A stretch of DNA of 64,000 nt, taken from positions 1 to 64,000 of the forward strand of contig NZ_CAJRAU010000005.1 of assembly GCF_907165045.1 (NCBI RefSeq), in the 5' to 3' direction. The position numbers were made by a program, and so were the translations under genes. Of the stretch, positions 43,317 to 51,707 are shown piece by piece. Under the pieces are notes generated by a model, which had not been told where the DNA came from, ran no database searches, and saw nothing but the letters and a program-made list of their open reading frames with translations. Each line of letters starts with the position of its first letter. The stretch's first letter is position 1. This DNA comes from Dyadobacter linearis. Its GTDB lineage: Bacteria; Bacteroidota; Bacteroidia; Cytophagales; Spirosomataceae.

Positions 43317-43835
43317 ATGAAATACCCAAATCGACTTTCTTCCGGTGCAAATAACCTCGTTATCGCGCTTTCTGAAACGGAGGTCGCCAAGCTTTTCATG
43401 GACGATACACGTTCCGATATCGGCTCTGAGGCGGAGAAAATGAAATACGCGAATCAGGTTAACGATCTCATTGTCAAATTTGTGCGACTGGATTATCATG
43501 AAGAATTTCAAGCAGAAATGCTCGTGATGGAGCGGCTGAAACCCATAGATTTTCGCGCGTATGAAGTAGGTACCAGAGAGTTGTGGCTCGATGTATTTGA
43601 AGACGAACTTACACAGTTACATCAAAATGGGTTTGTTCACCGCGATCTCAGACGCCCTTCCGGGATCGGCGGCTTATATTACGATAATATCCTGCTAACC
43701 GAAACGGGTTTGAGGCTGATCGACGTAGGTATTTCTGCTCTCAGAGAACAGGTAGGGGACAAAATATTTGATAAATATCTCGAAACAGAACGTTCGGAAA
43801 TGGCTGCCTTCAAAGAGTATTTCTTAAATCGATAA
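43317..43835 (+). CDS. Minimal protein-kinase-like protein
   Basis: 172 residues. Motifs expected of a protein kinase appear in order: LSSGANNLVIALSETEVAKLF (short N-lobe, with a lysine in AKLF that could be the ATP lysine), Glu in SEAEKM, the catalytic HRD in GFVHRDLRRP, DNILL with the metal-binding Asn, and a DVG in RLIDVG in place of DFG. The chain then ends within about 45 residues, so the helical C-lobe of a normal kinase is mostly absent. It resembles RIO/Bud32-type or phage-type small kinases more than Ser/Thr kinases, but I cannot assign a family. Its neighbours give no clue: a T9SS cargo gene converges on it 11 nt away. Confidence 0.65.
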   Translation: MKYPNRLSSGANNLVIALSETEVAKLFMDDTRSDIGSEAEKMKYANQVNDLIVKFVRLDYHEEFQAEMLVMERLKPIDFRAYEVGTRELWLDVFEDELTQLHQNGFVHRDLRRPSGIGGLYYDNILLTETGLRLIDVGISALREQVGDKIFDKYLETERSEMAAFKEYFLNR

Positions 43836-43846
43836 TCCAAAAAACA

Positions 43847-45214
43847 TCACCTTATTAGTAGCACCGACCCTTCTTTCGAAACAGCCACACCTTTGCTGGT
43901 AACCCCTTCAATTTTGTAAAAATAGTCACCGCTACCGGCTTGCTGACCTCGGTAACTTCCGTCCCATTTACAATCTGTTTTATCAGAAAAGTACACTACC
44001 TCGCCGGAGCGGCTGTAAATGATGAACTTATTGAAAGTAATATCTCCCCCATTCTGCGGGCTGAAAGTCTCATTCTTTCCGTCGCCGTTTGGAGAGAATA
44101 TTCCAGGCATAAATATCGCCGATGCTTTTTTGAGCGAAAGTGTGGTACTCGTCGAGGCAGTGCAGCCCTCAGGGGACGTAGCCGTAACCTGATATGTCGT
44201 CTCTTGATCAATCGAGGCGATCGGGTCAGAAATTGCAGCATTATTTAACCCTACTTCCGGCGTCCAGACATAGCTGATATTCCCCAAACCCTGTTCAGAC
44301 ACAAATGCATTCAGCTGAACCGGTGTATTTGGGTCGACCCGCGTATCTCCGGTCACATGCACAGTGATGCCGGGAATCACTTCAACAGTGACTGTCCGCT
44401 GCGCCGTTTTACAATCCAATGTCCCCGTAACGGTATACGTAGTGGTTTGCGATGGCGTCGCGAAAGGTTCTTTTGCCGTGGGATCATCAAGTCCGGCGGC
44501 TGGTGACCAGGTATGAGAAATCGCATTACTGGTATTGGCCAACTTAATCCCTTGCCCGGCGCAGATCGTCACATTATCATCAGGAATATTCAATATAACC
44601 TCATCCACAGGATCAATCCGCAGCGGCTTAACCGTTGATACACAACCTCCTGCCTCTTTTACAGCAAGCTGATGATAACCTGGCGCGACTACAAAAACCG
44701 AATCAGTTTGAAAATGAACGGAATCGATCGAATACAGGTAAGGCGCAGTACCACCTTCCCCGACGACCGTAATTTTACCTTTATCGTTGGTACAAGTCGC
44801 ATGTTCCCATCTGGCCGAAACTTCCGCCTGTGCGATCGTCACCGTTTTCTTGATCACAATCTTATTCTCCGGCAGCTTTACATTCGTTATTGTGAGAATA
44901 ACTGTTTTAATCCCGGTCGATAGCCAATATACTTTAAACGGCCCGAGACCCGAACCCGCAACCATCATTCCGTCAACCCATTCCCATTCGAATATAAAAT
45001 CATCACTCACAGCCACATACATATTCCCAAGATCTCTTTCGGAGGTAAATCCCTTATGTGGTAGCAGGTTGCCCGTGTACATAGCCTCGAAATAGGTACT
45101 AACCGAGCAGGCCGAGTTCGGTGTAAGGGTAAAATAGCTGGACGGAGAAGTTTGCGCGAACGCACGGATATTTGCTACCAGGATTGTCAGAAAAATCAGC
45201 AGGCAAAATCTCAT
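43847..45214 (-). CDS. T9SS type B cargo protein with gliding-motility C-terminal domain
   Basis: 455 residues from ATG 45214 (MRFCLLIFLTILVANIRAFAQ signal peptide); an upstream in-frame ATG gives 33 extra residues without signal character. The middle contains three PKD-like or Ig-like beta domains (VTICAGQGIKLANTSNAISHTWSPAAGLDDPTAKEPFATPSQTTTYTVTG and another LNAFVSEQGLGNISYVWTPEVGLNN). The last 80 residues are the type B sorting domain (IFMPGIFSPNGDGKNETFSPQNG ... KFIIYSRSGEVVYFSD ... WDGSYRGQQAGSGDYFYKIEG). It is exported by T9SS to the surface. Function is probably adhesion; not proven. Confidence 0.9.
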   Translation of the reverse strand: MRFCLLIFLTILVANIRAFAQTSPSSYFTLTPNSACSVSTYFEAMYTGNLLPHKGFTSERDLGNMYVAVSDDFIFEWEWVDGMMVAGSGLGPFKVYWLSTGIKTVILTITNVKLPENKIVIKKTVTIAQAEVSARWEHATCTNDKGKITVVGEGGTAPYLYSIDSVHFQTDSVFVVAPGYHQLAVKEAGGCVSTVKPLRIDPVDEVILNIPDDNVTICAGQGIKLANTSNAISHTWSPAAGLDDPTAKEPFATPSQTTTYTVTGTLDCKTAQRTVTVEVIPGITVHVTGDTRVDPNTPVQLNAFVSEQGLGNISYVWTPEVGLNNAAISDPIASIDQETTYQVTATSPEGCTASTSTTLSLKKASAIFMPGIFSPNGDGKNETFSPQNGGDITFNKFIIYSRSGEVVYFSDKTDCKWDGSYRGQQAGSGDYFYKIEGVTSKGVAVSKEGSVLLIR

Positions 45215-45364
45215 AACAGGCTGGTGCGGAAGGTTATTCTTATCCGACAAAATAAGTAATATTAGGTTACAATTTAAAATACCACAAACCGCGCTGGGCT
45301 GGTTTTTGTACAATCTGGTTTTCAGGTTAATTTTACCGTTTCACTCTGATCCAAGCTTCGCGTT

Positions 45365-46003
45365 TTGAATAATCGACTGGCCATCATATTATCAGTATTG
45401 TTTCACCCACTGATCCTCACTACCTACCTATTTGCACTGCTGTTCCTGCTCTCCCCCGATCTGGTCGGCGTAAGTGCGTTTGAACTTCCGGCGTTGGGCA
45501 GTTTGTTGACGCTTTTGTTCCTGAATACCTTCATCGCTCCCGCCGTAGTAACTTACTATTTTATGAAAATGGGGATGATCAAAAATCTTTATATTGATGA
45601 TGTTACCGAGCGGCGGATTCCCTATCTGGCGACGGTTTTCATTTATGGGCTGGCGACTTACCTATTCGGCTGGCAATTACAACCAATAGCCCAAATGGCC
45701 CCGCAAATTTCCGTGATCCTGGCTAGTGTCACATTGTCCCTCGTAATTGTAACCGCTGTCAGTTTTTTCTGGAAAATCAGCGCGCATGCGACGGGAATCG
45801 GGGGGATGATCGCAATACTATCGGGGTTAATGATGCGGTTTGAAGATTATGCATTGCTCTACCCGCTAATTACCGCCATACTCATAGCAGGATTACTGTT
45901 GAGTGCGCGTTTGCAACTGAATGCACACAGTCCCGCACAGATTTTCGTCGGCTTTATTTGCGGCGTACTCGTAAGTAGTATGACCATTTACTTTTACTTC
46001 TGA
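45365..46003 (+). CDS. PAP2-like membrane protein with degenerate motifs
   Basis: 212 residues, about six membrane helices. PAP2-like places are seen: KISAHATGIGGMIAIL (the PSGH block, reading SAHATG) and SARLQLNAHSPAQIFVGFICG (the SRxxxxxHxxxD block, with Gln in place of the final Asp). The first motif, KxxxxxxRP, appears as DDVTERRIPYL. So a lipid-phosphatase-like fold is likely, but the catalytic His-Asp pair is incomplete and activity is doubtful. Starts at TTG 45365, with no better start nearby. It is 31 nt upstream of the enoyl-CoA hydratase. Confidence 0.7.
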   Translation: MNNRLAIILSVLFHPLILTTYLFALLFLLSPDLVGVSAFELPALGSLLTLLFLNTFIAPAVVTYYFMKMGMIKNLYIDDVTERRIPYLATVFIYGLATYLFGWQLQPIAQMAPQISVILASVTLSLVIVTAVSFFWKISAHATGIGGMIAILSGLMMRFEDYALLYPLITAILIAGLLLSARLQLNAHSPAQIFVGFICGVLVSSMTIYFYF

Positions 46004-46034
46004 GGTTATATTGTCAGACAAAAAACGCATTCCT

Positions 46035-46814
46035 ATGTACGAGAGCATTCTTTTTAGCAAGACAAACGGAATTGCAAAAATCACACTGAACCGCCCGCAG
46101 GTATACCACGCGCTGAGCGCCGTGCTTATGCTGGAAATCACTGCTGCGATTGCCGAAGTTGCCAGCGACGATCAGATCCGCGTATTGATCATCACCGGAG
46201 AGGGCGACAAAGCTTTCTGTTCCGGCGCAGATTTAAAGCAAACCTTGGAAGGTGGGGAAAGTGCCGATCAAATGCTCAAAGCGTATTATGAACCAATGAT
46301 CCGAAGCATTCGCGAACTGCCGAAACCAGTTATTTGCCGGTTAAATGGATTGGCTGTCGGCGCTGGATGTTCGCTTGCATTGGCTTGTGATATCATTGTC
46401 GCCACTGAAGAAGCCTACCTAAGTTTACTTTTTGTACAAATAGGCTTGATGCCCGACGCCGGCGCTACCTACTTTTTGCCGCGCTTAATTGGAATGGCGC
46501 GAACTTTTGAACTGGCGTCGACGGGCCGCAAAATTTTCGCAAAAGAAGCAGAACAGATCGGCCTGATCAACAAAGCTGTACCCGCGGAAGAGCTTGATTC
46601 AGAAGTCGACAAACTGGCTAATTACTATCAGACCGCTCCTACCCTTGCAATCGGAGCAATGAAAAAGGTTTTGAATGAGTCATCACACTCCGATCTGGCC
46701 AGAATGCAGGAATTGGAAAGGATTAATCAGCAGATTCTGTTCGAAAGTCACGACGCCCGCGAAGGAATTTCAGCTTTTTTAGAAAAAAGAAAGCCTGATT
46801 TTCAGGGGAAATAG
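46035..46814 (+). CDS. Enoyl-CoA hydratase/isomerase family protein (PaaG-like)
   Basis: 259 residues from ATG 46035 (MYESILFSKTNGIAKITLNRP); an in-frame TTG at 46011 adds only 8 residues. Crotonase fold: GDKAFCSGADLKQTLEGG (oxyanion hole), VICRLNGLAVGAGCSLALACDIIVATEEAYLSLLFVQIGLMPDAGATYFLPRLIGMAR. The FVQIGLMPDAG...LPR block resembles PaaG (isomerase in phenylacetate degradation); the usual second Glu of a hydratase (GxxPE) is replaced by the PDAG stretch. Substrate unknown: fatty-acid or aromatic acyl-CoA. No other paa genes are in the window. Possibly co-transcribed with the preceding membrane protein gene. Confidence 0.85.
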   Translation: MYESILFSKTNGIAKITLNRPQVYHALSAVLMLEITAAIAEVASDDQIRVLIITGEGDKAFCSGADLKQTLEGGESADQMLKAYYEPMIRSIRELPKPVICRLNGLAVGAGCSLALACDIIVATEEAYLSLLFVQIGLMPDAGATYFLPRLIGMARTFELASTGRKIFAKEAEQIGLINKAVPAEELDSEVDKLANYYQTAPTLAIGAMKKVLNESSHSDLARMQELERINQQILFESHDAREGISAFLEKRKPDFQGK

Positions 46815-46844
46815 GTTTTTGAAACAAATTTTTGCAATCCAGTA

Positions 46845-46875
46845 TTTGTTAAAAACAGTCAGTTTCCTATCTTTG
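46845..46875 (+). promoter_or_regulatory. Bacteroidota promoter for tRNA-Arg
   Basis: TTTG (46845-46848) and TATCTTTG (46868-46875) match the -33 and -7 consensus with 19 nt between them. Transcription would start about 12 nt before the tRNA. This is the cleanest promoter in the window. Confidence 0.85.
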
Positions 46876-46893
46876 CAGTCCCGTTCGGGAATT

Positions 46894-46967
46894 GGTTGCG
46901 TAGCTCAATTGGATAGAGCACCTGACTACGGATCAGGAGGTTTGGGGTTCGAATCCCTACGTGACCA
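46894..46967 (+). tRNA. tRNA-Arg (anticodon ACG)
   Basis: 74 nt. Acceptor arms GGTTGCG and CGTGACC pair with two wobbles; D arm GCTC/GAGC; anticodon stem CCTGA/TCAGG with loop CTACGGA, anticodon ACG (A34, probably converted to inosine); T arm with loop TTCGAAT. The 3' CCA is not encoded (CAA follows the discriminator A). It reads CGN arginine codons. Confidence 0.96.
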
Positions 46968-46972
46968 CAACT

Positions 46973-47010
46973 AAGGCGCCTTTCGCAAGATTGGCGCTTT
47001 TTTGTTTTTT
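46973..47010 (+). terminator. Intrinsic terminator of tRNA-Arg
   Basis: AAGGCGCC (46973-46980) pairs with GGCGCTT (46993-46999, one G-T wobble), followed by a T run to 47003 and more T to 47010. Confidence 0.88.
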
Positions 47011-47101
47011 CGGCTAGAAACGGTTTCCCTTAGTAAAATTCTTAGGCCTAGTTCTTGCCAAATTTGTATATTTCACTGAACCAGTTCTGTATTTCTTTCC
47101 A

Positions 47102-48205
47102 ATGAGCCTAAGTTCGGAAAATATCAGTCAAATAAGAACTTTTACTGAAACCCTAATACTCAAAGAAAGTAGCCGGCTTTCTTCGGTTTCCAGCCAAACG
47201 GGTTTATTAATCACAGCTATTATAAAGTCTGCTGAAATTTTGGGCTTCAAATGTGACGTGAATCCAAATTTCAAGATCAAAAATCTTGACCTGGTGCGCA
47301 TTTTGAACAATATCATTGAAAATCCAAGTGACTACGAAACGATTCACAGAGCGGGACCAGTTGGATTTAGCGCCCTATTAGAGCAGATTAAACTCTCTCA
47401 AAATCGAACCCTTTATTCTAGAACCTTAAACAGAGATGAAACTAGGCCATTTTTAAGCAACAGGCCTCTATTTAAATACTATTCCTTTAACTCACATAGC
47501 GTTGATTCGCTCGAAAATAGTTACATATATCATTCAAAAGTCACCGATTTTAACGATCCATTTGACTGTAATGCACGCCTTTTAGGTAAAATAATGCGGA
47601 AGGAATCATATCCCATTGAATCAACAATTCTTATTAATGACTTTGTTGAACATATCGGAGTCGCATGCTTTTCCCTAACTAAATCTTCAATTTTGATGTG
47701 GTCGCACTATGGAAATAGACATACGGGATTTTGCGTAGAATATTCGTCGTACGATTTAAACTGGAACGCAGGGGAATATTCAAATGCAGAAGTAGGATCT
47801 TTTCATCAGTCTATTCTAAAAAGTGCAGGCGACATTTTTGAGAAATTATATCAGGTGGAATATGCTGATCTGCTAAAACAACTCACCATTATGCCTACTA
47901 AAAAAGGATTTTACAGGACAGTTAAACATCTATTCCTTACGAAATATAATGATTGGAGTTATGAGCAGGAGGTAAGAAGAATAATTCATTTAAAAGAAAC
48001 TCACAATCAAACCGCCAGAAAGATTTCTCATACGCGGGAAATAGTCAAGGCGATTTACTTGGGGGCACTAGTAAGTGATGTAAATATTAACATGGTAAAG
48101 AAGATTATCAAAGAGAAATATGAGAATCGAGTTCTGATTTACAAAGCCGTTCTCAGCATAAACTCATTTGCAATAGAGTTTGAGCTTTTAGATAATAAGC
48201 ATTAA
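47102..48205 (+). CDS. DUF2971 protein with N-terminal extension
   Basis: 367 residues. Residues from about 120 match DUF2971: LFKYYSFNSHSVDSLENSYIYHSKVTDFNDPFDC, GVACFSLTKSSILMWSHYGNRHTGFCVEYS and NDWSYEQEVRRIIHLKE. These Trp, His, Tyr and Arg residues recur in the family, whose function is unknown; members are strain-specific and often lie near phage, defence or mobile genes. Residues 1-110 are a poorly conserved lead (helical, VRILNNIIENPSDYETI). The gene is lower in G+C than its neighbours and lies just past a tRNA, which together suggest acquisition. No integrase or repeated tRNA end is seen. Confidence 0.85.
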   Translation: MSLSSENISQIRTFTETLILKESSRLSSVSSQTGLLITAIIKSAEILGFKCDVNPNFKIKNLDLVRILNNIIENPSDYETIHRAGPVGFSALLEQIKLSQNRTLYSRTLNRDETRPFLSNRPLFKYYSFNSHSVDSLENSYIYHSKVTDFNDPFDCNARLLGKIMRKESYPIESTILINDFVEHIGVACFSLTKSSILMWSHYGNRHTGFCVEYSSYDLNWNAGEYSNAEVGSFHQSILKSAGDIFEKLYQVEYADLLKQLTIMPTKKGFYRTVKHLFLTKYNDWSYEQEVRRIIHLKETHNQTARKISHTREIVKAIYLGALVSDVNINMVKKIIKEKYENRVLIYKAVLSINSFAIEFELLDNKH

Positions 48206-48256
48206 AGCCTACTGTTGGCGAACATTTCCGGAAACTCAATGGCTGTACTATGGTCA

Positions 48257-48676
48257 TCATCTCCCCCCAATCAACCGCTCCAACCTCCCCATCATCTCAT
48301 CCTTCTCCTTCAACATCCGCTCATACAAAGCAATCTTCTCTTCATGAAGTTGAATAATCTTTTCCATCGGATGTAGATTGAAGGTGCCAAAGTTGAAGGA
48401 GTTTTCAACTTTATCGAAGGTGTTTGAGATAATATTCACAGCCTGCTGCTCATCAAAATTCCGGATCGCCTCAGCCGGGATTTTCAGTATCGCCGAAACC
48501 TGTTCTAAAATATCAGAATCGATCTTTTCTTTCTGTTCGAGTAAAGATATCTTTTGCTGGTTCCAGTCTTCGCCTAGCTCAAACGCAAGGAAATCTTGCT
48601 TGATTCCCAGCATTTCGCGGAAGCGTTTTAGGTTACGACCTTCATGGATCTTAGGGTTGGGAGTAGTATTCGTCAT
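48257..48676 (-). CDS. XRE-type HTH transcriptional regulator
   Basis: 139 residues. Residues 8-68 are an HTH_3/Xre domain (GRNLKRFREMLGIKQDFLAFELGEDWNQQKISLLEQKEKIDSDILEQVSAILKI). The second half is a helix-rich segment with a coiled coil (MEKIIQLHEEKIALYERMLKEKDEMMGRLERLI) for dimerisation. It is convergent with the DUF2971 gene (51 nt apart) and divergent from asnS. It may control itself or its neighbours. It shows no toxin partner, so a toxin-antitoxin role is not supported. Confidence 0.88.
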   Translation of the reverse strand: MTNTTPNPKIHEGRNLKRFREMLGIKQDFLAFELGEDWNQQKISLLEQKEKIDSDILEQVSAILKIPAEAIRNFDEQQAVNIISNTFDKVENSFNFGTFNLHPMEKIIQLHEEKIALYERMLKEKDEMMGRLERLIGGR

Positions 48677-48864
48677 AAAGCATGAGGTTTCAATTTGTTA
48701 AGCAATTTATAGAATCTGTCTGATAAGATATCCGATAACTTGCCACCAACACATGTAAGTTACCAGCCGGCCTGGTTTTCACTATAACCTGCTGCTGACA
48801 ATTATCGAGCTACTCCTATATTTTAAATATTGCTTTCTAAAATCGTAAGCAGTCAGATTGATCC

Positions 48865-48872
48865 TATATTTG
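48865..48872 (+). promoter_or_regulatory. -7 promoter element for asnS
   Basis: TATATTTG matches TAnnTTTG exactly, 41 nt before the asnS start. A TCG (one base from TTG) lies at 19-nt spacing. The remaining 48677-48864 is AT-rich with no gene seen. Confidence 0.6.
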
Positions 48873-48912
48873 CGCCAAAATTCATAGTTTTTACCAAAAC
48901 AACGATTGCAAA

Positions 48913-50349
48913 ATGGGACCGCTGCAAATCAAGGAAATATTACAGGCTACTCCTGAAAATCAACCTGTTACGCTGAAAGGCTGGGTTCGGACAAAAAGAG
49001 AAAGCAAAAACGCGATATTCATTGCTTTAAATGACGGCTCAACAATTCATAATATACAGGCAGTTGCACAGCCGGGCCAGTTTCCCGACGAACTGATCCA
49101 GATTGTCACTACCGGAGCTTGTTTGAAAATCACTGGTCAACTCGTTGAATCACAGGGATCGGGTCAGGCTGTTGAGGTAAAAGTCGAGTCGATCGAGGTT
49201 TATGGAGCTGCTGATCCTGACGTTTATCCGCTTCAACCGAAAAAGCATTCACTCGAATTCCTTCGCGAAATCGCGCATTTGCGTCCTCGTACCAATACTT
49301 TCGGCGCCATTTTGCGTATCCGCCACGCACTGGCTTTTGCTGTGCATCAGTATTTCAACGACAGAGGGTTTTTCTATCTGCACACCCCCGTAATCACGGC
49401 TTCTGACGCAGAAGGTGCCGGCGAAATGTTCCGGGTAACTACGCTGGATTTGAACAAAATCCCAAGAACTGAGGAAGGCGCTATTAACTTTAAAGAAGAT
49501 TTCTTCGGAAGAGAGGCAAACCTGACCGTTTCGGGGCAGCTGGAGGGCGAGCTTGGTGCGATGGCATTGTCCAAAATATATACTTTCGGCCCTACTTTCC
49601 GCGCTGAAAACTCTAATACCACGCGCCACCTGGCCGAATTCTGGATGATCGAGCCGGAAATGGCGTTTTTCGAGCTGGAAGACAATATGGATGCGGCGGA
49701 AGATTTTGTCAAAACCGTGATTGCATACGCGCTGGAAAACTGCAAGGATGATTTGAATTTTCTTCAAAACCGCCTCGCGGAAGAAGATAAGAACAAGCCG
49801 CAAAACGAGCGCTCTATTCCGCTTCTTGAAAAACTGAGCTTTGTGGTCGACAATCCGTTTGAGCGGCTGACCTATACGGAAGCGATTGAGATTTTACTCA
49901 AATCAAAACCGCATAAAGAAAAGAAATTCCAATATCCGGTGGGTTGGGGAATTGACCTTTCCAGCGAGCACGAGCGTTATTTGGTCGAAAAGCATTTCAA
50001 AAAACCGGTAATCCTGACCAACTATCCGAAAGAGATCAAGTCATTTTATATGAAGCTCGACGAGGATGGAAAGACAGTACGCGCGATGGATGTACTTTTT
50101 CCTGGGATCGGCGAAATTATCGGTGGAAGTCAGCGGGAAGAAAACTACGAAAAGCTGCTCGGCCGCGTGCATGAAGTAGGTATCGACCCGCAAAACCTGT
50201 GGTGGTACCTCGAAACGCGCAAATTCGGAACCGCGCCGCACTCAGGCTTCGGTCTCGGCTTCGAGCGTCTCGTTCTGTTTGTGACCGGTATGAGCAATAT
50301 CCGCGATGTAATACCTTTCCCGAGGTATCCGAAAAGCGCAGAATTTTAA
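48913..50349 (+). CDS. asnS: Asparagine--tRNA ligase
   Basis: Class II aminoacyl-tRNA synthetase, 478 residues. An N-terminal OB-fold binds the anticodon ([26 protein letters not shown]). The catalytic core has motif 1 ([44 protein letters not shown]), motif 2 ([29 protein letters not shown]) and motif 3 ([29 protein letters not shown]). The [15 protein letters not shown] wording is typical of AsnS rather than AspS, and the length of about 470 agrees. Cytoplasmic; it has its own promoter element upstream and a terminator downstream. Confidence 0.96.
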   Translation: MGPLQIKEILQATPENQPVTLKGWVRTKRESKNAIFIALNDGSTIHNIQAVAQPGQFPDELIQIVTTGACLKITGQLVESQGSGQAVEVKVESIEVYGAADPDVYPLQPKKHSLEFLREIAHLRPRTNTFGAILRIRHALAFAVHQYFNDRGFFYLHTPVITASDAEGAGEMFRVTTLDLNKIPRTEEGAINFKEDFFGREANLTVSGQLEGELGAMALSKIYTFGPTFRAENSNTTRHLAEFWMIEPEMAFFELEDNMDAAEDFVKTVIAYALENCKDDLNFLQNRLAEEDKNKPQNERSIPLLEKLSFVVDNPFERLTYTEAIEILLKSKPHKEKKFQYPVGWGIDLSSEHERYLVEKHFKKPVILTNYPKEIKSFYMKLDEDGKTVRAMDVLFPGIGEIIGGSQREENYEKLLGRVHEVGIDPQNLWWYLETRKFGTAPHSGFGLGFERLVLFVTGMSNIRDVIPFPRYPKSAEF

Positions 50350-50355
50350 GTTTCC

Positions 50356-50386
50356 AAATCCCGGCCAGTCGCCGGGATTTTGTGTT
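50356..50386 (+). terminator. Intrinsic terminator of asnS
   Basis: AAATCCCGGC (50356-50365) and GCCGGGATTT (50371-50380) form a perfect 10-bp stem around a 5-nt loop, followed by TGTGTTTT. Confidence 0.92.
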
Positions 50387-50490
50387 TTAATACCTCTCAA
50401 AAAAACAACCTTCTTACCACCGTTACCTTTCCTGTGCTTTACCGTCTAAGTAAAGTAAATAGTGTAAATCTCACTTAATCGTACACGCAC

Positions 50491-51609
50491 ATGGAAAGTT
50501 TAATGCGGATCCTTGGGATAGGGTTTCTTCTTGTCTTTTTTAGTTTTAAATGCATTGCCCAGCCTTTTCAAGTTAAGTGGACCATGGATTATACCCAGGC
50601 CGGAGTGTCCAGCGATGCTAATTTTACACCCACGAATGCTGTTCTGGCGGGCGGTGCAAATGATTTTACATTGCCCACGGTTTACAGCCAGGGCGGGTCG
50701 ATCGGGGCTGGCTATATTATCCGACCGTGGTCGCTGGCGTCTTCCAAAAGCAGGTACATGGAATTCACATTCACGGCCAATTCATTCAAATACAACATTT
50801 CCTCCATCTCCTTTCGGTTGCGAAGATCACCCTCCGGCCCAGATATTATCCGGCTCAGAACCTCCATGGACGGTTTCAGCACTGATATTAATTCCGCAAA
50901 CATCACCAATTTCAACGTTTTCAATTCTTACAGTATACCCGTTCACTTCGCCAATCTTTCCGAAAACACTTTTTCCATTCGCATTTACGCACATAATGCC
51001 CCGAGTATTCACGGGGTTTTATGGTTTGATGAAATTACGATCAATGGAATTGTGCTGCCGATTGTCCTGCCGCTGGAACTGACTTATTTCAAGGGCGAAG
51101 CGAGTGAGCGAGCGGTTAACCTTTCTTGGGAAACGGCCTGGGAAAAGAATACTGACGAGTTTCGTGTTGAGCGAAGTTCGGATCTCGTGAATTTTGAACA
51201 GATTGGTTCAGTAAATGCGGCCGGGGAAAACAGCAGCCGGAAGGGTTACCATTTCACCGACAACCTGCCGCTGTCAGGAGCGGGATATTACCGTTTGCGA
51301 CTTATGGATCAGGATCAATCCTATTCGTTTTCAGAAACAATAGATATTTCCACTCCTGAAACCACGGACGCAATGCAAGTGGAGCCCAATCCTGCGTCTC
51401 CCGAAAAAATCATAATCTCAGGCAAAAATATAAACCCCGAACTCCTGTCATTGAACTCCTCCACGGGAAATGCAATCAATTTTAAATGGGTAAAAAACGG
51501 CGCCAACTCTGTGATTTTGTTGCCAATACACGCGCTGCAACCCGGAATATATATCCTGACTTCCCGAAGAAATATTGGGAAAGAACATGTTAAAATACTA
51601 GTTCGCTAA
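50491..51609 (+). CDS. Secreted protein with T9SS type A-like C-terminal domain
   Basis: 372 residues: signal peptide (MRILGIGFLLVFFSFKCIAQP, ATG either at 50491 or four codons later), an N-terminal beta-sandwich of about 170 residues that I cannot name (VKWTMDYTQAGVSSDANFTPTNAVLAGG), and a middle domain LPLELTYFKGEASERAVNLSWETAWEKNTDEFRVERSSDLVNFEQIGSV seen in many T9SS cargo. The tail has weak type A character: VEPNPASPEKIIISGK ... LQPGIYILTSRRNIGKEHVKILVR. Sec export then T9SS is inferred. It lies alone between asnS and the serine hydrolase; no function assigned. Confidence 0.8.
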   Translation: MESLMRILGIGFLLVFFSFKCIAQPFQVKWTMDYTQAGVSSDANFTPTNAVLAGGANDFTLPTVYSQGGSIGAGYIIRPWSLASSKSRYMEFTFTANSFKYNISSISFRLRRSPSGPDIIRLRTSMDGFSTDINSANITNFNVFNSYSIPVHFANLSENTFSIRIYAHNAPSIHGVLWFDEITINGIVLPIVLPLELTYFKGEASERAVNLSWETAWEKNTDEFRVERSSDLVNFEQIGSVNAAGENSSRKGYHFTDNLPLSGAGYYRLRLMDQDQSYSFSETIDISTPETTDAMQVEPNPASPEKIIISGKNINPELLSLNSSTGNAINFKWVKNGANSVILLPIHALQPGIYILTSRRNIGKEHVKILVR

Positions 51610-51707
51610 AATAATCTATGCTTAATTTGTGTATAATAAGCATAAAAGATGGCGGTCGACCATCGTTTCATAATCTACGTTCCGAAAAATTAAAAGGCCC
51701 CAAGCCT

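Noticed and set aside
48257..48676. Toxin-antitoxin module with the HTH gene
   Set aside because: The only neighbour is a large convergent DUF2971 gene, and the HTH is a standard XRE dimer; no toxin family is recognised.
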